A stretch of DNA of 20,874 nucleotides from Nymphaea colorata (lineage: Eukaryota > Streptophyta > Magnoliopsida > Nymphaeales > Nymphaeaceae). The DNA lies in NCBI RefSeq assembly GCF_008831285.2, contig NW_022205159.1, positions 1 to 20,874 of the forward strand, in the 5' to 3' direction. Position numbers and translations under genes: made by a program. The notes under the pieces were generated by a model. That model did not search any database and was not told where the DNA came from. It was given only the letters and a program-made list of their open reading frames with translations. This document shows, in pieces, positions 1-9,507 of the stretch (its first letter is position 1; each line of letters begins with the position of its first letter).

Positions 1-8
1 TAATATGT

Positions 9-1177
9 GATCAAATGAATCGCTTAAATCCCACTCGTGTTTATACGAACAACTGATTCAATTCTTATATCGCGTATCACGTACATATAAATGTAACGAC
101 AAGTTGAATTACTAGGGATGAAACTAATGCATAGATTCATTTTTAACTAACTGTGATTTAAATCGTTCTTTATAGAAGTAACAAACAGTGAAACACATTA
201 TGTTAACTATAAGGATTAATTGAATGACTTGAATCACAAACAATGCTGAATGTGCTTAAAGATGCATGTTGAATGATTTAGTGGAATGAAATTACAGGCT
301 TGTAGAACATAAATGACATTTAAGTTATTTACTTGCTGTATTTCAGTTAATATGACGTGTTTCGCTTGTTATTACATCTATAACGAATGATTTCAATGGT
401 TCAAACTAAAAGTTTGTACGAAAAAATGAGATTCACGTCATTCGTTTGATCGCTTATCATTAGCCTAATGCGTTTCACTTGTTATTACATGTACAATGAT
501 TGATTTTGTTGATTGAAATCACAAGTTCAAATGGATGCAAGTGGGATCTACGCATTAGTTTGATCTCTTGTAGTCAATCCAATGAGTTGAACTTGTAGTT
601 ACATCAATAGTAAGGATCTAATGAATTGAAATCACAAGTTTGTATCAATACGAGTGGGATTTAAGCGATTCATCTGAGCACGCATATTCATTGAATGTGA
701 TTAACATGTTGCTACATCCACGTTGAAAGATTTAGTGATTTAAATCACAAGTTTGCATGAAAATGAACAAAATCAAGTGGTTCATTTGCTCTTTTATAGT
801 TAATCTAATGTGTTCACTTTTATTACATGTATAAGAACGATTTAAATGATTGAAATCCCAATTTATATAGACACAAATCTGATGTATAAATAGTTTGATG
901 CTTGAGTTAGTCCAATAAGTATAACTTTTGTTTATTGAATTAAGTAAAAGGGGTCATACAAAAGCATAGATCCCACTTGTATCCATATGAACTTGTGATT
1001 CAATCATTAAATCGTTCATTACACATGTAATAACAAGTGAAACACATTACATTAAATATAGGGGAGCAAATTAAGGACTTGAATCTTATTAATTCTCATA
1101 CAAACTTGTGATTTCGATCAACTAAATCATTCAAAATGGATGTACTAACAAGTTAAAACATTCAACTAAATATATGT
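9..1177. repeat. Satellite unit 1 (1,169 bp)
   Basis: Complete unit in the normal subunit order. It shares private variants with unit 2: GATTCATTTTT in place of GATTCCATTTTT, and AGAAGTAACAAAC in the fourth inverted subunit. It also has many single-base gains and losses seen in no other unit, including about 8 extra bases near 76-86 between the TATATCGCGTA and TATAAATG motifs and lost bases around 895-935. These private indels look more like sequence error near a read or contig end than like true divergence. Confidence 0.93.
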
Positions 1178-2356
1178 GATCAAATGAATCGCTTAAATCC
1201 CACTCGTGTTTATACGAACAACTGATTCAATGCTTATATCGCGTACTATAAATGTAACGACAAGTTGAATTACTAGGGATGAAACTAATGCATAGATTCA
1301 TTTTTAACTGTATCAACTGGTGATTTAAATCGTTCTTTATAGAAGTAACAAACAGTGAAACACATTGGTTAACTATAAGGGATAATTGAATGACTTGAAT
1401 CACAAACCAATGTGTGAATGTGCTTAAAGATGCATGTTGAATGATTTAGTGGAATGAAATTACAGGCTGTATGAACATAAATGACATTTAAGTTATTTAC
1501 TTGCTGTATTTCAGTTAATATTACGTGTTTCGCTTGTTATTACATCTATGACGAATGATTTCAATGGTTCAAACTAAAAGTTTGTTTGAAAAAATGAGAT
1601 TCACGTCATTCGTTTGATCGCTTATCATTAGCTAATGCGTTTCACTTGTTATTACATGTACAACGATTGATTTGTTGATTGAAATCACAAGTTCATATGA
1701 ATGCAAATGGGATCTATGCATTAGTTTGATCTCTTGTAGTCAATCCAATGAGTTGATCTTGGAGTTACATCAATAGTAAGGGTCTAATGAATTGAAACCA
1801 CAAGTTTGTATCAATACGAGTGAGATTTAAGCGATTCATCTGAGCACGCATATTTCATTGAATGTGATTAACATGTTTCTACATCCACGTTGAATGATTT
1901 AGTGGATTTAAATCACAAGTTTGCATGAAAAGAATAAAATTCAAGTGGTTCATTTGCTCTTTTATAGTTAATCTAATGTGTTTCACTTGTTATTATATGT
2001 ATAAGTAACGATTTAAATGGTTGGTATGACCAATTCATATGGACACAAATCTGATGTATAGATTAGTTTGATGCTTGTAGTTAGTCCAATAAGTAGAACT
2101 TTTTGTTTTATAGAATTAAGTAAAAGGGGTCAAACAAAAGCATAGATCCCACTTGTATCCATATGAACTTGTGATTTCAATAATTTAAATCGTTCATTAC
2201 AGATGTAATAACAAGTGAAACACATTAGATTAAATATAGGAGAGCAAATTAAGGACTTGAATCTTATTCATTCTCACACAAACTTGTGATTTCGATCAAC
2301 TAAATCATTCAAAATGGATGTACTAACAAGTCAAAAACATTCAACTAAATATGTGT
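1178..2356. repeat. Satellite unit 2 (1,179 bp)
   Basis: Full-length unit and closest sister of unit 1. It keeps the 9-bp TATCAACTG form between the third and fourth inverted subunits (near 1310-1320), which most other units have lost. In F5 (about 2018-2032) it reads GGTTGGTATGACC where other units have GATTGAAATCACC, and units 3 and 4 have the intermediate GATTGATATCACC. This fits stepwise local divergence among neighbouring units. Confidence 0.95.
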
Positions 2357-3509
2357 GATCAAATGAATCGCTTAAATCCCACTCGTGTTTATACGAACAC
2401 TGATTTCAATTGCTTATATCGCGTACTATAAATGTAAGGACAAGTAGAATTACTAGGGATGAAACTAATGCATAGATTCCATTTTAACTGTAGTAATAAA
2501 CAGTGAAACACATTAGGTAAACTATAAGGGATCAATTGAATGACTTGAATCACAAACTAATGTGTGAATGCGCTTAAAGATGCATGCTGAATGATTTAGG
2601 GGAACGAAATTACAGGCTTGTATGAACATAAATGACATTTAAGTTATTTACTTGCTGTATTTCAGTTAATATAACGTGTTTCGCTTGTTATTACATCTAT
2701 AACGAATGATTTCAATGGTTCAAACTAAAAGTTTGTACGAAAAAATGATATTCACGTCATTCGTTTGATCGCTTATCATTAGCCTAATGCGTTTCACTTG
2801 TTATTAGATGTACAATTATTGATTTTGTTGATTGAAATCACAAGTTCAAATGGATGCAAGTGGGATCTACGCATTATTTTGATCTCTTGTAGTCAATCCT
2901 ATGAGCTGAACTTGAAGTTACATCAATAGTAAGGATCTAATGAATTGAAATCACAAGTTTGTATCAATACGAGTGGGATTTAAGCGATTCATCTGAGCAC
3001 GCATATTTCATTGAATGTGATTAACATGTTGCTACATCCACGTTGAAAGATTTAGTGGATTTAAATCACAAGTTTGCATGAAAATGAACAAAATTCAAGT
3101 GGTTCATTTGCTCTTTTACAGTTAATCTAATGTGTTTCACTTGTTATTACATGTATAAGTAACGATTTAAATGATTGATATCACCAATTCATATGGACAC
3201 AAATCTGATGTACCGATTAGTTTGATGCTTGTAGTTAGTCCAATAAGTAGAACTTTTTGTTTTATTGAATTAAGTAAAAGGGGTAAAAAAAAGCATAGAT
3301 CCCACTTGTATCCATATGAACTTGTGATTTCAATCATTTAAATCGTTCGTTACACATGTAATAACAAGTGAAACACATTAGATTAAATATAGGGGAGCAA
3401 ATTAACGACTTGAATCTTATTCATTCTCATACAAACTTGTGATTTCGATCAACTAAATCATTCAAAATGGATGTACTAACACGTTAAAAACATTCAATTA
3501 AATATGTGT
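2357..3509. repeat. Satellite unit 3 (1,153 bp, small deletion)
   Basis: Near-canonical unit with one deletion of about 25 bp at 2490/2491. The text passes straight from TTTTAACTG to TAGTAATAAAC and loses the GTGATTTAAATCG core of the fourth inverted subunit. A run of eight A's at about 3285 replaces the usual GTCAAACAAAAG. It shares the GATTGATATCACC form of F5 with unit 4 and GCATTATTTTGATC in F2 with units 4 and 5. Confidence 0.95.
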
Positions 3510-4687
3510 GATCAAATGAATCGCTTAAATCCCACTCGTGTTTATACGAACAACTAATTTCAATCGCTTATATCGCGTACTATAAATGTAACGACAAGTT
3601 GAATTACAAGGGATGAAACCAATGCATAGATTCCATTTTTAACTGTTGATTTAAATCGTTCTTTATAGAAGTAATAAACAATGAAACACATTAGGTTAAC
3701 TATAAGGGATTAATTGAATGACTTGAATCACAAACCAATGCGTGAATGTGCTTAAAGATGCATGTTGAATGTTTTAGTGGAATGAAATTACATGCTTGTA
3801 TGAACATAAATGACATTTAAGTTATTTACTTGCTGTATTTCAGTTAATATAACGTGTTTCGCTTGTTATTACATCTATAACGAATGATTTCAATGGTTCA
3901 AACTAAAAGTTTGTACGAAAAAATGAGATTCACGTCATTCGTTTGATCGCTTATCATTAGCCTAATGCGTTTCACTTGTTATTAGATGTACAATTATTGA
4001 TTTTGTTGATTGAAATCACAAGTTCAAATGTATGCAAGTGGGATCTACGCATTATTTGATCTGTTGTAGTCAATCCAATGAGTTGAACTTGTAGTTACAT
4101 CAATAGTAAGGATCCAATGAATTGAAATGAAAAGTTTGTATCAATACGAGTAGCATTTAAGCGATTCATCTGAGCACGCATATTTCATTGAATGTGATTA
4201 ATATGTTGCTACATCCACGTTGAAAGATTTAGTGGATTTAAATCACAAGTTTGCATGAAAATGAACAAAATTCAAGTGGTTCGTTTGCTCTTTTATAGTT
4301 AATCTAATGTGTTTCACTTGTTATTATATGTATAGGTAACGATTTAAATGATTGATATCACCAATTCATATGGACACAAATCTGATGTATAGATTAGTTT
4401 GATGCTTGTAGTAAGTCCAATAAGTAAAACTTTTTGTTTTATTGAATTAAGTAAAAGGGGTCAAACAAAGGCATAGATCCCACTTGTATCCACATGAACT
4501 TGTGATTTCAATAATTTAAATCGTTCATTAAAGATGTAATAACAAGTGAAACACATTAGATTAAATATAGGGGAGCAAATTAAGGACTTGAATCTTATTC
4601 ATTCTCATACAAAATTGTGATTTCGATCAACTAAATCATTCAAAATGGATGTACTAACAAGTTAAAAACATTCAATTAAATATGTGT
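3510..4687. repeat. Satellite unit 4 (1,178 bp)
   Basis: Canonical-length unit with all ten subunits. It groups with unit 3 by the F5 variant GATTGATATCACC (near 4350). Private changes include GGATCC near 4111, AATGAAAAG for AATCACAAG in F3 (near 4127), and GAGTAGCATTT for GAGTGGGATTT. A TTATATG change in F5 (near 4323) breaks the otherwise perfect inverted match with R1. Confidence 0.95.
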
Positions 4688-4937
4688 GATCAAATGAATC
4701 GCTTAAATCCCACTCGTGTTTATACGAACAACTGATTTCAATCGCTTATATCGCGTAATATAAATGTAACGACAAGTTGAATTACTAGGGATGAAACTAA
4801 TGCATAGATTCTATTTTTGACAGGTGATTTAAATCGTTCTTTATAAAAATGATAAACAGTGAAACACATTAGGTTAACTATAAGGGATCAATTGAATGAC
4901 TTGAATCACAAACTAATGCGTGAATGTGCTGAAAGAT

Positions 4938-5048
4938 GCATGTTGAATGATTTAGTGGAATGAAATTACAGGCATGTATGAACATAAATGACATTTAAGT
5001 TATTTACTTGCTGTATTTCAGTTAATATAACGTGTTTCGCTTGTTATT
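4938..5048 (+). repeat. Direct subunit F0 (reference unit)
   Basis: First of six same-direction subunits, 111 bp, running from the GCATGTTGAATG homologue of the ACATNTA start to the terminal CGCTTGTTATT. The family core AAATCACAAGTTTGTATG appears here as AAATTACAGGCATGTATG from 4963. It follows the divergent turnaround. In units 14 and 15 its first part is deleted. Confidence 0.85.
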
Positions 5049-5161
5049 ACATCTATAACGAATGATTTCAATGGTTCAAACTAAAAGTTTGTACGAAAAA
5101 ATGAGATTCATGTCATTCGTTTGATCGCTTATCATTAGCCTAATGCGTTTCACTTGTTATT
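5049..5161 (+). repeat. Direct subunit F1 (reference unit)
   Basis: Subunit of 113 bp starting ACATCTATAACG and ending CACTTGTTATT. Its core is the most diverged of the direct set: the usual GAAATCACAAGTTTG is replaced by CAAACTAAAAGTTTG (5077-5091), a perfect 6-bp inverted repeat around AAA. By eye this subunit is unusually constant from unit to unit. Confidence 0.85.
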
Positions 5162-5275
5162 ACATGTACAATTATTGATTTTGTTGATTGAAATCACAAG
5201 TTCAAATGTATTCAAGTGGGATCTACGCATTATTTTGATCTCTTGTAGTCAATCCAATGAGTTGAACTTGTAGTT
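5162..5275 (+). repeat. Direct subunit F2 (reference unit)
   Basis: Subunit of 114 bp starting ACATGTACAATTATTG, with core AAATCACAAGTTC at 5191 and the GTGGGATCTACGC motif. The bases after that motif (GCATTAGTTT, GCATTATTTT, GCATGATTTT or GCAATAGTTT) are the most useful short diagnostic of unit subfamily across the array. Confidence 0.87.
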
Positions 5276-5389
5276 ACATCAATAGTAAGGATCTAATGAA
5301 TTGAAATCACAAGTTTGTATCAATACAAGCGGGATTTAAGCGATTCATCTGAGCACGCATATTTCATTGAATGTAATTAACATGTTGCT
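5276..5389 (+). repeat. Direct subunit F3 (reference unit)
   Basis: Subunit of 114 bp starting ACATCAATAGTAAGG, with core AAATCACAAGTTTG at 5304 and a GCGGGATTTAAGCG motif (GTGGGATTTAAGCG in most units). The core lies 113 bp after that of F2. It is absent from unit 6 and partly deleted in unit 13. Its end supplies one breakpoint of the unit 7 duplication. Confidence 0.87.
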
Positions 5390-5504
5390 ACATCCACGTT
5401 GAAAGATTTAGTGGATTTAAATCACAAGTTTGCAAGAAAATGAATAAAATTCAAGTGGTTTATTTGATCTTTTATAGTTAATCTAATGTGTTTCACTTGT
5501 TATT
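5390..5504 (+). repeat. Direct subunit F4 (reference unit)
   Basis: Subunit of 115 bp starting ACATCCACGTTG, with core AAATCACAAGTTTGC at 5419 and the terminal TTAATCTAATGTGTTTCAC motif. This terminal part forms most of the left arm of the perfect 33-bp inverted repeat with the R1/R2 border. Confidence 0.87.
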
Positions 5505-5510
5505 ACATGT
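5478..5510 (+). repeat. Inverted repeat, left arm (33 bp)
   Basis: This arm at the F4/F5 border is the exact reverse complement of 5711-5743. It starts TTAATCTAATG and ends ATTACATGT. Similarity continues imperfectly on both sides, so the potential stem is about 90-100 bp. The same arrangement occurs in nearly every unit, with occasional mismatches (for example TTATATG in unit 4). Confidence 0.92.
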
Positions 5511-5622
5511 ATAAGTAACAATTTAAATGATTGAAATCACCAATTCATATGGACACAAATCAGATGTATAGATTAGTTTGATGCTTGTAGTTAGTCCAAT
5601 AAGTAGAACTTTTTGTTTTATT
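5505..5622 (+). repeat. Direct subunit F5 (reference unit)
   Basis: Last direct subunit, about 118 bp, starting ACATGTATAAG with core AAATCACCAATTC at 5534, which is 115 bp after F4. It ends at CTTTTTGTTTTATT, where the orientation changes. Units 12, 14 and 15 carry a distinctive haplotype of this subunit with a 9-bp loss. Confidence 0.85.
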
Positions 5623-5716
5623 GAATTAAGTAAAAGGGGTCAAACAAAAGCATAGATCCCACCTGTATCCATATGAACTTGTGATTTCAATAATTTAAAT
5701 CGTTCATTACACATGT
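5623..5716 (-). repeat. Inverted subunit R1 (reference unit)
   Basis: First inverted subunit, about 94 bp. Read on the minus strand it starts ACATGTGTAATG and contains GAAATCACAAGTTCATATGG and GTGGGATCTATGC, matching the direct subunits F2 and F5. It is truncated at the convergent turnaround, so it lacks the usual subunit end. The plus-strand core CTTGTGATTT is at 5678-5687. The GAATTAAGTAAAAGGGGTC stretch at 5623-5641 is nearly invariant in all units. Confidence 0.85.
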
Positions 5717-5743
5717 AATAACAAGTGAAACACATTAGATTAA
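5711..5743 (-). repeat. Inverted repeat, right arm (33 bp)
   Basis: Exact reverse complement of 5478-5510, with 200 bp between the arms. It starts ACATGTAATAAC and ends TTAGATTAA, at the R1/R2 border. The intervening DNA contains F5, the convergent turnaround and R1, which are themselves partly complementary. Confidence 0.92.
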
Positions 5744-5831
5744 ATATAGGGGTGCAAATTAAGGACTTGAATCTTATTCATTCTCATACAAACTTGTGAT
5801 TTCAATCAACTAAATCATTCAAAATGGATGT
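5717..5831 (-). repeat. Inverted subunit R2 (reference unit)
   Basis: Inverted subunit of 115 bp. On the minus strand it starts ACATCCATTTTG, like F4, and its plus-strand core CTTGTGATTT is at 5793, 115 bp after R1. The first part (AATAACAAGTGAAACAC and following) pairs with the end of F4. Confidence 0.85.
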
Positions 5832-5946
5832 ACTAACAAGTTAAAAACATTCAATTAAATATGTGTGAACAAATGAATCGCTTAAATACCACTCGTGTTT
5901 ATACGAACAACTGATTTCAATCGCTTATATCGCGTAATATAAATGT
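5832..5946 (-). repeat. Inverted subunit R3 (reference unit)
   Basis: Inverted subunit of 115 bp containing the array landmark (here GAACAAATGAATCG at 5867). The plus-strand core is CAACTGATTT at 5908, followed by the CpG-bearing CGCTTATATCGCGTAATATAAATG. On the minus strand its CACGAGTGG motif matches F3. Confidence 0.85.
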
Positions 5947-6031
5947 AACGACAAGTTGAATTACTATGGATGAAACTAATGCATAGATTCTATTTTTGAC
6001 TGGTGATTTAAATCGTTCTTTATAAAAATGA
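5947..6031 (-). repeat. Inverted subunit R4, truncated (reference unit)
   Basis: Shortened inverted subunit of about 85 bp. Its core GGTGATTTAAATCG lies only 92 bp after that of R3. A 9-bp segment (TATGAACTG, between two AACTG copies) is retained just before the core in units 2, 7, 8 and 16, making those units about 1,187 bp. Most units have lost it. Confidence 0.8.
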
Positions 6032-6116
6032 TAAACACTGAAACACATTAGATTAACTATAAGGGATCAATTGAATGACTTGAATCACAAACTAATGCGT
6101 GAATGTGCTTAAAGAT
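6032..6116. repeat. Divergent turnaround between R4 and F0
   Basis: Stretch of 85 bp linking the inverted block to the next direct block. Its left part (GAAACACATTAGATTAACTATA) is the end of a further, partial inverted subunit. Its right part (CTTGAATCACAAAC) resembles a forward core. The core-to-core distance R4-F0 is about 142 bp in unit 5, nearly equal to the 144 bp between F5 and R1 at the other turnaround. Confidence 0.7.
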
Positions 6117-6380
6117 GCATGTTGAATGATTTAGGGGAATGAAATTACAGGCTTGTATGAACATAAATGACATTTAAGTTATTTACTTGCTGTATTTCAG
6201 TTAAAATAACGTGTTTCGCTTGTTATTACATCTATAACGAATGATATCAATGGTTCAAACTAAAAGTTTGTACGAAAAAATGAGATTCATGTCATTCGTT
6301 TGATCGCTTATCATTAGCCTAATGCGTTTCACTTGTTATTACATGTACAATTATTGATTTTATTGATTGAAATCACAAGT

Positions 6381-6391
6381 TTAAATGTCGC
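6381..6391. other. Deletion junction F2-F4 in unit 6
   Basis: Breakpoint of the 222-bp deletion. F2 sequence (AAGTTTAAATG) is followed by F4 sequence (GCATGAAAATG) with an unmatched TC between them. Both partners carry the same AATCACAAGTT core just upstream, so recombination between related subunits is the likely cause, though the join is about 6 bp out of register. Confidence 0.9.
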
Positions 6392-6823
6392 ATGAAAATG
6401 AACAAAAATCAAGTGGTTTATTTGCTCTTTTATAGTTAATCTAATGTGTTTCACTTGTTATTACATGTATAAGTAACAATTTAAATGATTGAAATCACCA
6501 ATTCATATGGACACAAATCAGATGTATAGATTAGTTTGATGCTTGTAGTTAGTCCAATAAGTAGAACTTTTTGTTTTATTGAATTAAGTAAAAGGGGTCA
6601 AACAAAAGCATAGATCCCACCTGTATCCATATGAACTTGTGATTTCAATAATTTAAATCATTCATTACACATGTAATAACAATTGAAACACATTAGATTA
6701 AATATGGGAAGCAAATTAAGGACTTGAATCTTATTCATTCTCATACAAACTTGTGATTTCAATCAACTAAATCATTCAAAATGGATGTACTAACAAGTTA
6801 AAAACATTCAATTAAATATGTGT

Positions 6824-8318
6824 GATCAAATGAATCGCTTAAATCCCACTCGTGTTTATACGAACAACTGATTTCAATCGCTTATATCGCGTACTATAAA
6901 TGTAACGACAAGTTGAATTACTAGGGATGAAACTAACGCATAAATTCCATTTTTAACTGTATGAACTGATCATTTAAATCGTTCCTTATAAAAGTAATAA
7001 ACAGTGAAACACATTAGGCTAACTATAAGGGATCAATTGAATGACTTGAATCAGAAACTAGTCCGTGAATGTGCTTAAAGATGTATGTTGAATGATTTAG
7101 TGGAATGAAATTACAGGCTTGTATGAACATAAATGACATTTAAGTTATTTACTTGTTGTATTTCAGTTAATATAACGTGTTTCGCTTGTTATTTCATCTA
7201 TAACGAATGATTTCAATGGTTCAAACTAAAAGTTTGTACGAAAAAATGAGATTCACGTCATTCGTTTGATAGCATATCATTAACCTAATGCGTTTCACTT
7301 GTTATTACATGTACAATTATTGATTTTGTTCACTGAAATCACAAGTTCAAATGGATGCAACTGGGATCTACGCAATAGTTTGATATCTTGTAGGCAATCC
7401 AATGAGTTGAACTTGTAGTTACATCAATAGTAACGATCTAATGAATTGAAATCACAAGTTTGTATCAATACGAGTGGGATTTAAGCGATTCATCTGAGCA
7501 CGCATATTTCATTGAATGTGATTAACATGTTGCTACATCCACGTTGAAAGATTTAGTGGATTTAAATCACAAGTTTGCATGAAAATGAACAAAATTCAAG
7601 TGGTTCATTTGCTCTTTTATAGTTAATCTAATGTGTTTCACTTGTTATTACTTGTATAAGTAACGATTTAAATGATTGAAATCACCAATTCATATGGACA
7701 CAAATTTGATGTATAGATTAGTTTGATGCTTGTAGTTAGTCCAATCAGTAGAACTTTTTGTTTTATTGAATTAAGTAAAAGGGGTCAAACAAAAGCATAG
7801 ATCCCACTTGTATCCATATGAACTTGTGATTAACATGTTGCTACATCCACGTTGAAAGATTTAGTGGATTTAAATCAGAAGTTTGCATGAAAATGAACAA
7901 AATTCAAGTGGTTCATTTGCCCTTTTATAGTTAATCTAATGTTTTCACTTGTTATTACATGTATAAGTAACGATTTAAATGATTGAAATCACCCATTCAT
8001 ATGGACACAAATCTGATGTATACATTAGTTTGATGCTTGTAGTTAGTCCAATAAGTAGAACTTTTTGTTTTATTGAATTAAGTAAAAGGGGTCAAACAAA
8101 AGCATAGATCCCACTTGTATCCATATGAACTTGTGATTTCAATCATTTAGATCGTTCATTACACATGTAATAACAAGTAAAACACATTAGATTAAATATA
8201 GAGGAGCAAATTAATGACTTGAATCTTATTCATTCTCAAACAAACTTGTGATTTCGATCAACTAAATCATTCAAAATGGACGTACTAACAAGTTAAAAAC
8301 ATTCAATTAAATATGTGT
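6824..8318. repeat. Satellite unit 7 (1,495 bp, internal duplication)
   Basis: Long unit containing a direct tandem duplication of about 308 bp (7517-7824 and 7825-8131) that spans the end of F3, F4, F5 and the start of R1. Without it the unit would be 1,187 bp, which equals the canonical length plus the 9-bp TATGAACTG segment it retains. It is nearly identical to unit 8 in F1-F2: both have GATAGCATATCATTAACC and GTTCACTGAAATC. Confidence 0.95.
7517..8131 (+). repeat. 308-bp direct tandem duplication in unit 7
   Basis: Two head-to-tail copies, 7517-7824 and 7825-8131, each running from the end of F3 through F4 and F5 into R1. Each begins with TGTGATT, and the parental breakpoints in F3 (GAATGTGATTAAC) and R1 (CTTGTGATTTC) share this 7-bp microhomology. 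The second copy has a few private changes (loss of one base in TAATGTTTTCACTT near 7938, TATACATTAG, ACCCATTC), so the duplication is not brand new. Confidence 0.92.
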
Positions 8319-9507
8319 GATCAAATGAATCGCTTAAATCCCACTCGTGTTTATATGGACAACTAATTTCAATCGCTTATATTGCGTACTATAAATGTAA
8401 CGACAAGTTGAATTACTAGGGATGAAACTAACGCATTGATTCCATTTTTAACTGTATGAACTGGTGATTTAAATCGTTCTTTATAGAAGTAATAAATAGT
8501 GAAACACATTAGGTTAACTATAAGGGATCAATTGAATGACTTGAATCACAAACTAATGTGTGAATGTGCTTAAAGATGAATATTGAATGATTTAGTGGAA
8601 CGAAATTACAGGCTTGTATGAACATAAATGAAATTTAAGTTATTTACTTGCTGTATTTCAGTAAATATAACGTGTTTCGCTTGTTATTACATCTATAACG
8701 AATGATTTCAATGGTTCAAACTAAAAGTTTGTACGAAAAAATGAGATTCACGTCATTCGTTTGATAGCATATCATTAACCTAATGCGTTTCACTTGTTAT
8801 TACATGTACAATTATTGATTTTGTTCACTGAAATCACAAGTTCAAATGGATGCAACTGGGATCTACGCAATAGTTTGATATCTTGTAGTCAATCCAATGA
8901 GTTGAACTTGTAGTTACATCAATAGTAAGGATCTAATGAATTGAAATCACAAGTTTGTATCAATACGAGTGGGATTTAAGCGATTCATCTGAGCACGCAT
9001 ATTTCATTGAATGTGATTAACATGTTGCTTCATCCACGTTGAAAGATTTAGTTGATTTAAATCACATGTTTGCATGAAAATGAACAAAATTCAAGTGGTT
9101 CATTTGCTCTTTTATAGTTAATCTAATGTGTTTCACTTGTTATTACTTGTATAAGTAACGATTTAAATGATTGAAATCACCAATTCATATGGACACAAAT
9201 TTGATGTATAGATTAGTTTGATGCTTGTAGTTAGTCCAATCAGTAGAACTTTTTGTTTTATTGAATTAAGTAAAATGGGTCAAACAAAAGCATAGATCCC
9301 ACTTGTATCCATATGAACTTGTGATTTCAATCATTTAAATCATTACTTCAGTCATGTAATAACAAGTGAAACACATTAGATTAAATATAGGTGAGCAAAT
9401 TAACGACTTGAATCTTATTCATTCTCATACAAACTTGTGATTTCGATCAACTAAATCATTCAAAATGGATGTACTAACAAGTTAAAAACATTCAATTAAA
9501 TATGTGT
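8319..9507. repeat. Satellite unit 8 (1,189 bp)
   Basis: Full unit retaining the 9-bp TATGAACTG segment (near 8453-8461). It shares a dense set of private variants with unit 7: GATAGCATATCATTAACC, GTTCACTGAAATC, GCAATAGTTTGATATC, ATTACTTGTATAAG and CCAATCAGTAG. Its F0 change AATGAAATTTAAG is shared instead with unit 9, so the unit is a mosaic between its two neighbours. Confidence 0.95.

Larger units (their letters stand above)
4688..5866. repeat. Satellite unit 5 (1,179 bp, reference unit)
   Basis: Canonical-length unit used here, together with the start of unit 6, as the reference for subunit annotation (see F0-F5 and R1-R4). The third-to-fourth inverted-subunit junction reads TTTTTGACAGGTG, without the 9-bp TATGAACTG segment. 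It shares the TATAAAAATGATAAAC variant of R4 and the GTAATATAAATG variant of R3 with unit 6, so these two are sisters. Confidence 0.96.
5867..6823. repeat. Satellite unit 6 (957 bp, two-subunit deletion)
   Basis: Short unit missing about 222 bp. The F2 core AATCACAAGTTTAAATG (6371-6387) runs directly into the F4 text CGCATGAAAATGAAC (from 6390), so the rest of F2, all of F3 and the start of F4 are gone. F2 and F4 cores are 228 bp apart in the reference unit, so the join is about 6 bp out of register. The remaining sequence is closest to unit 5. Confidence 0.95.

Noticed and set aside
5090-5130. CENP-B-box-like motif around CATTCGTTTGATCGC
   Set aside because: Only the TTCGTT portion agrees with the known CENP-B box pattern, and the essential second half is absent.
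5623-5641. Conserved AAGTAAAAGGGGTC stretch as a polypurine tract or origin element
   Set aside because: It is well conserved across units, but so is most of the unit. Nothing else nearby supports a replication or priming function.
5478-5743. Terminal inverted repeats of a MITE or foldback transposon
   Set aside because: No target-site duplication or single insertion boundary is visible, and the inverted arms are continuous with the subunit series on both sides. A transposon origin of the ancestral monomer cannot be excluded.
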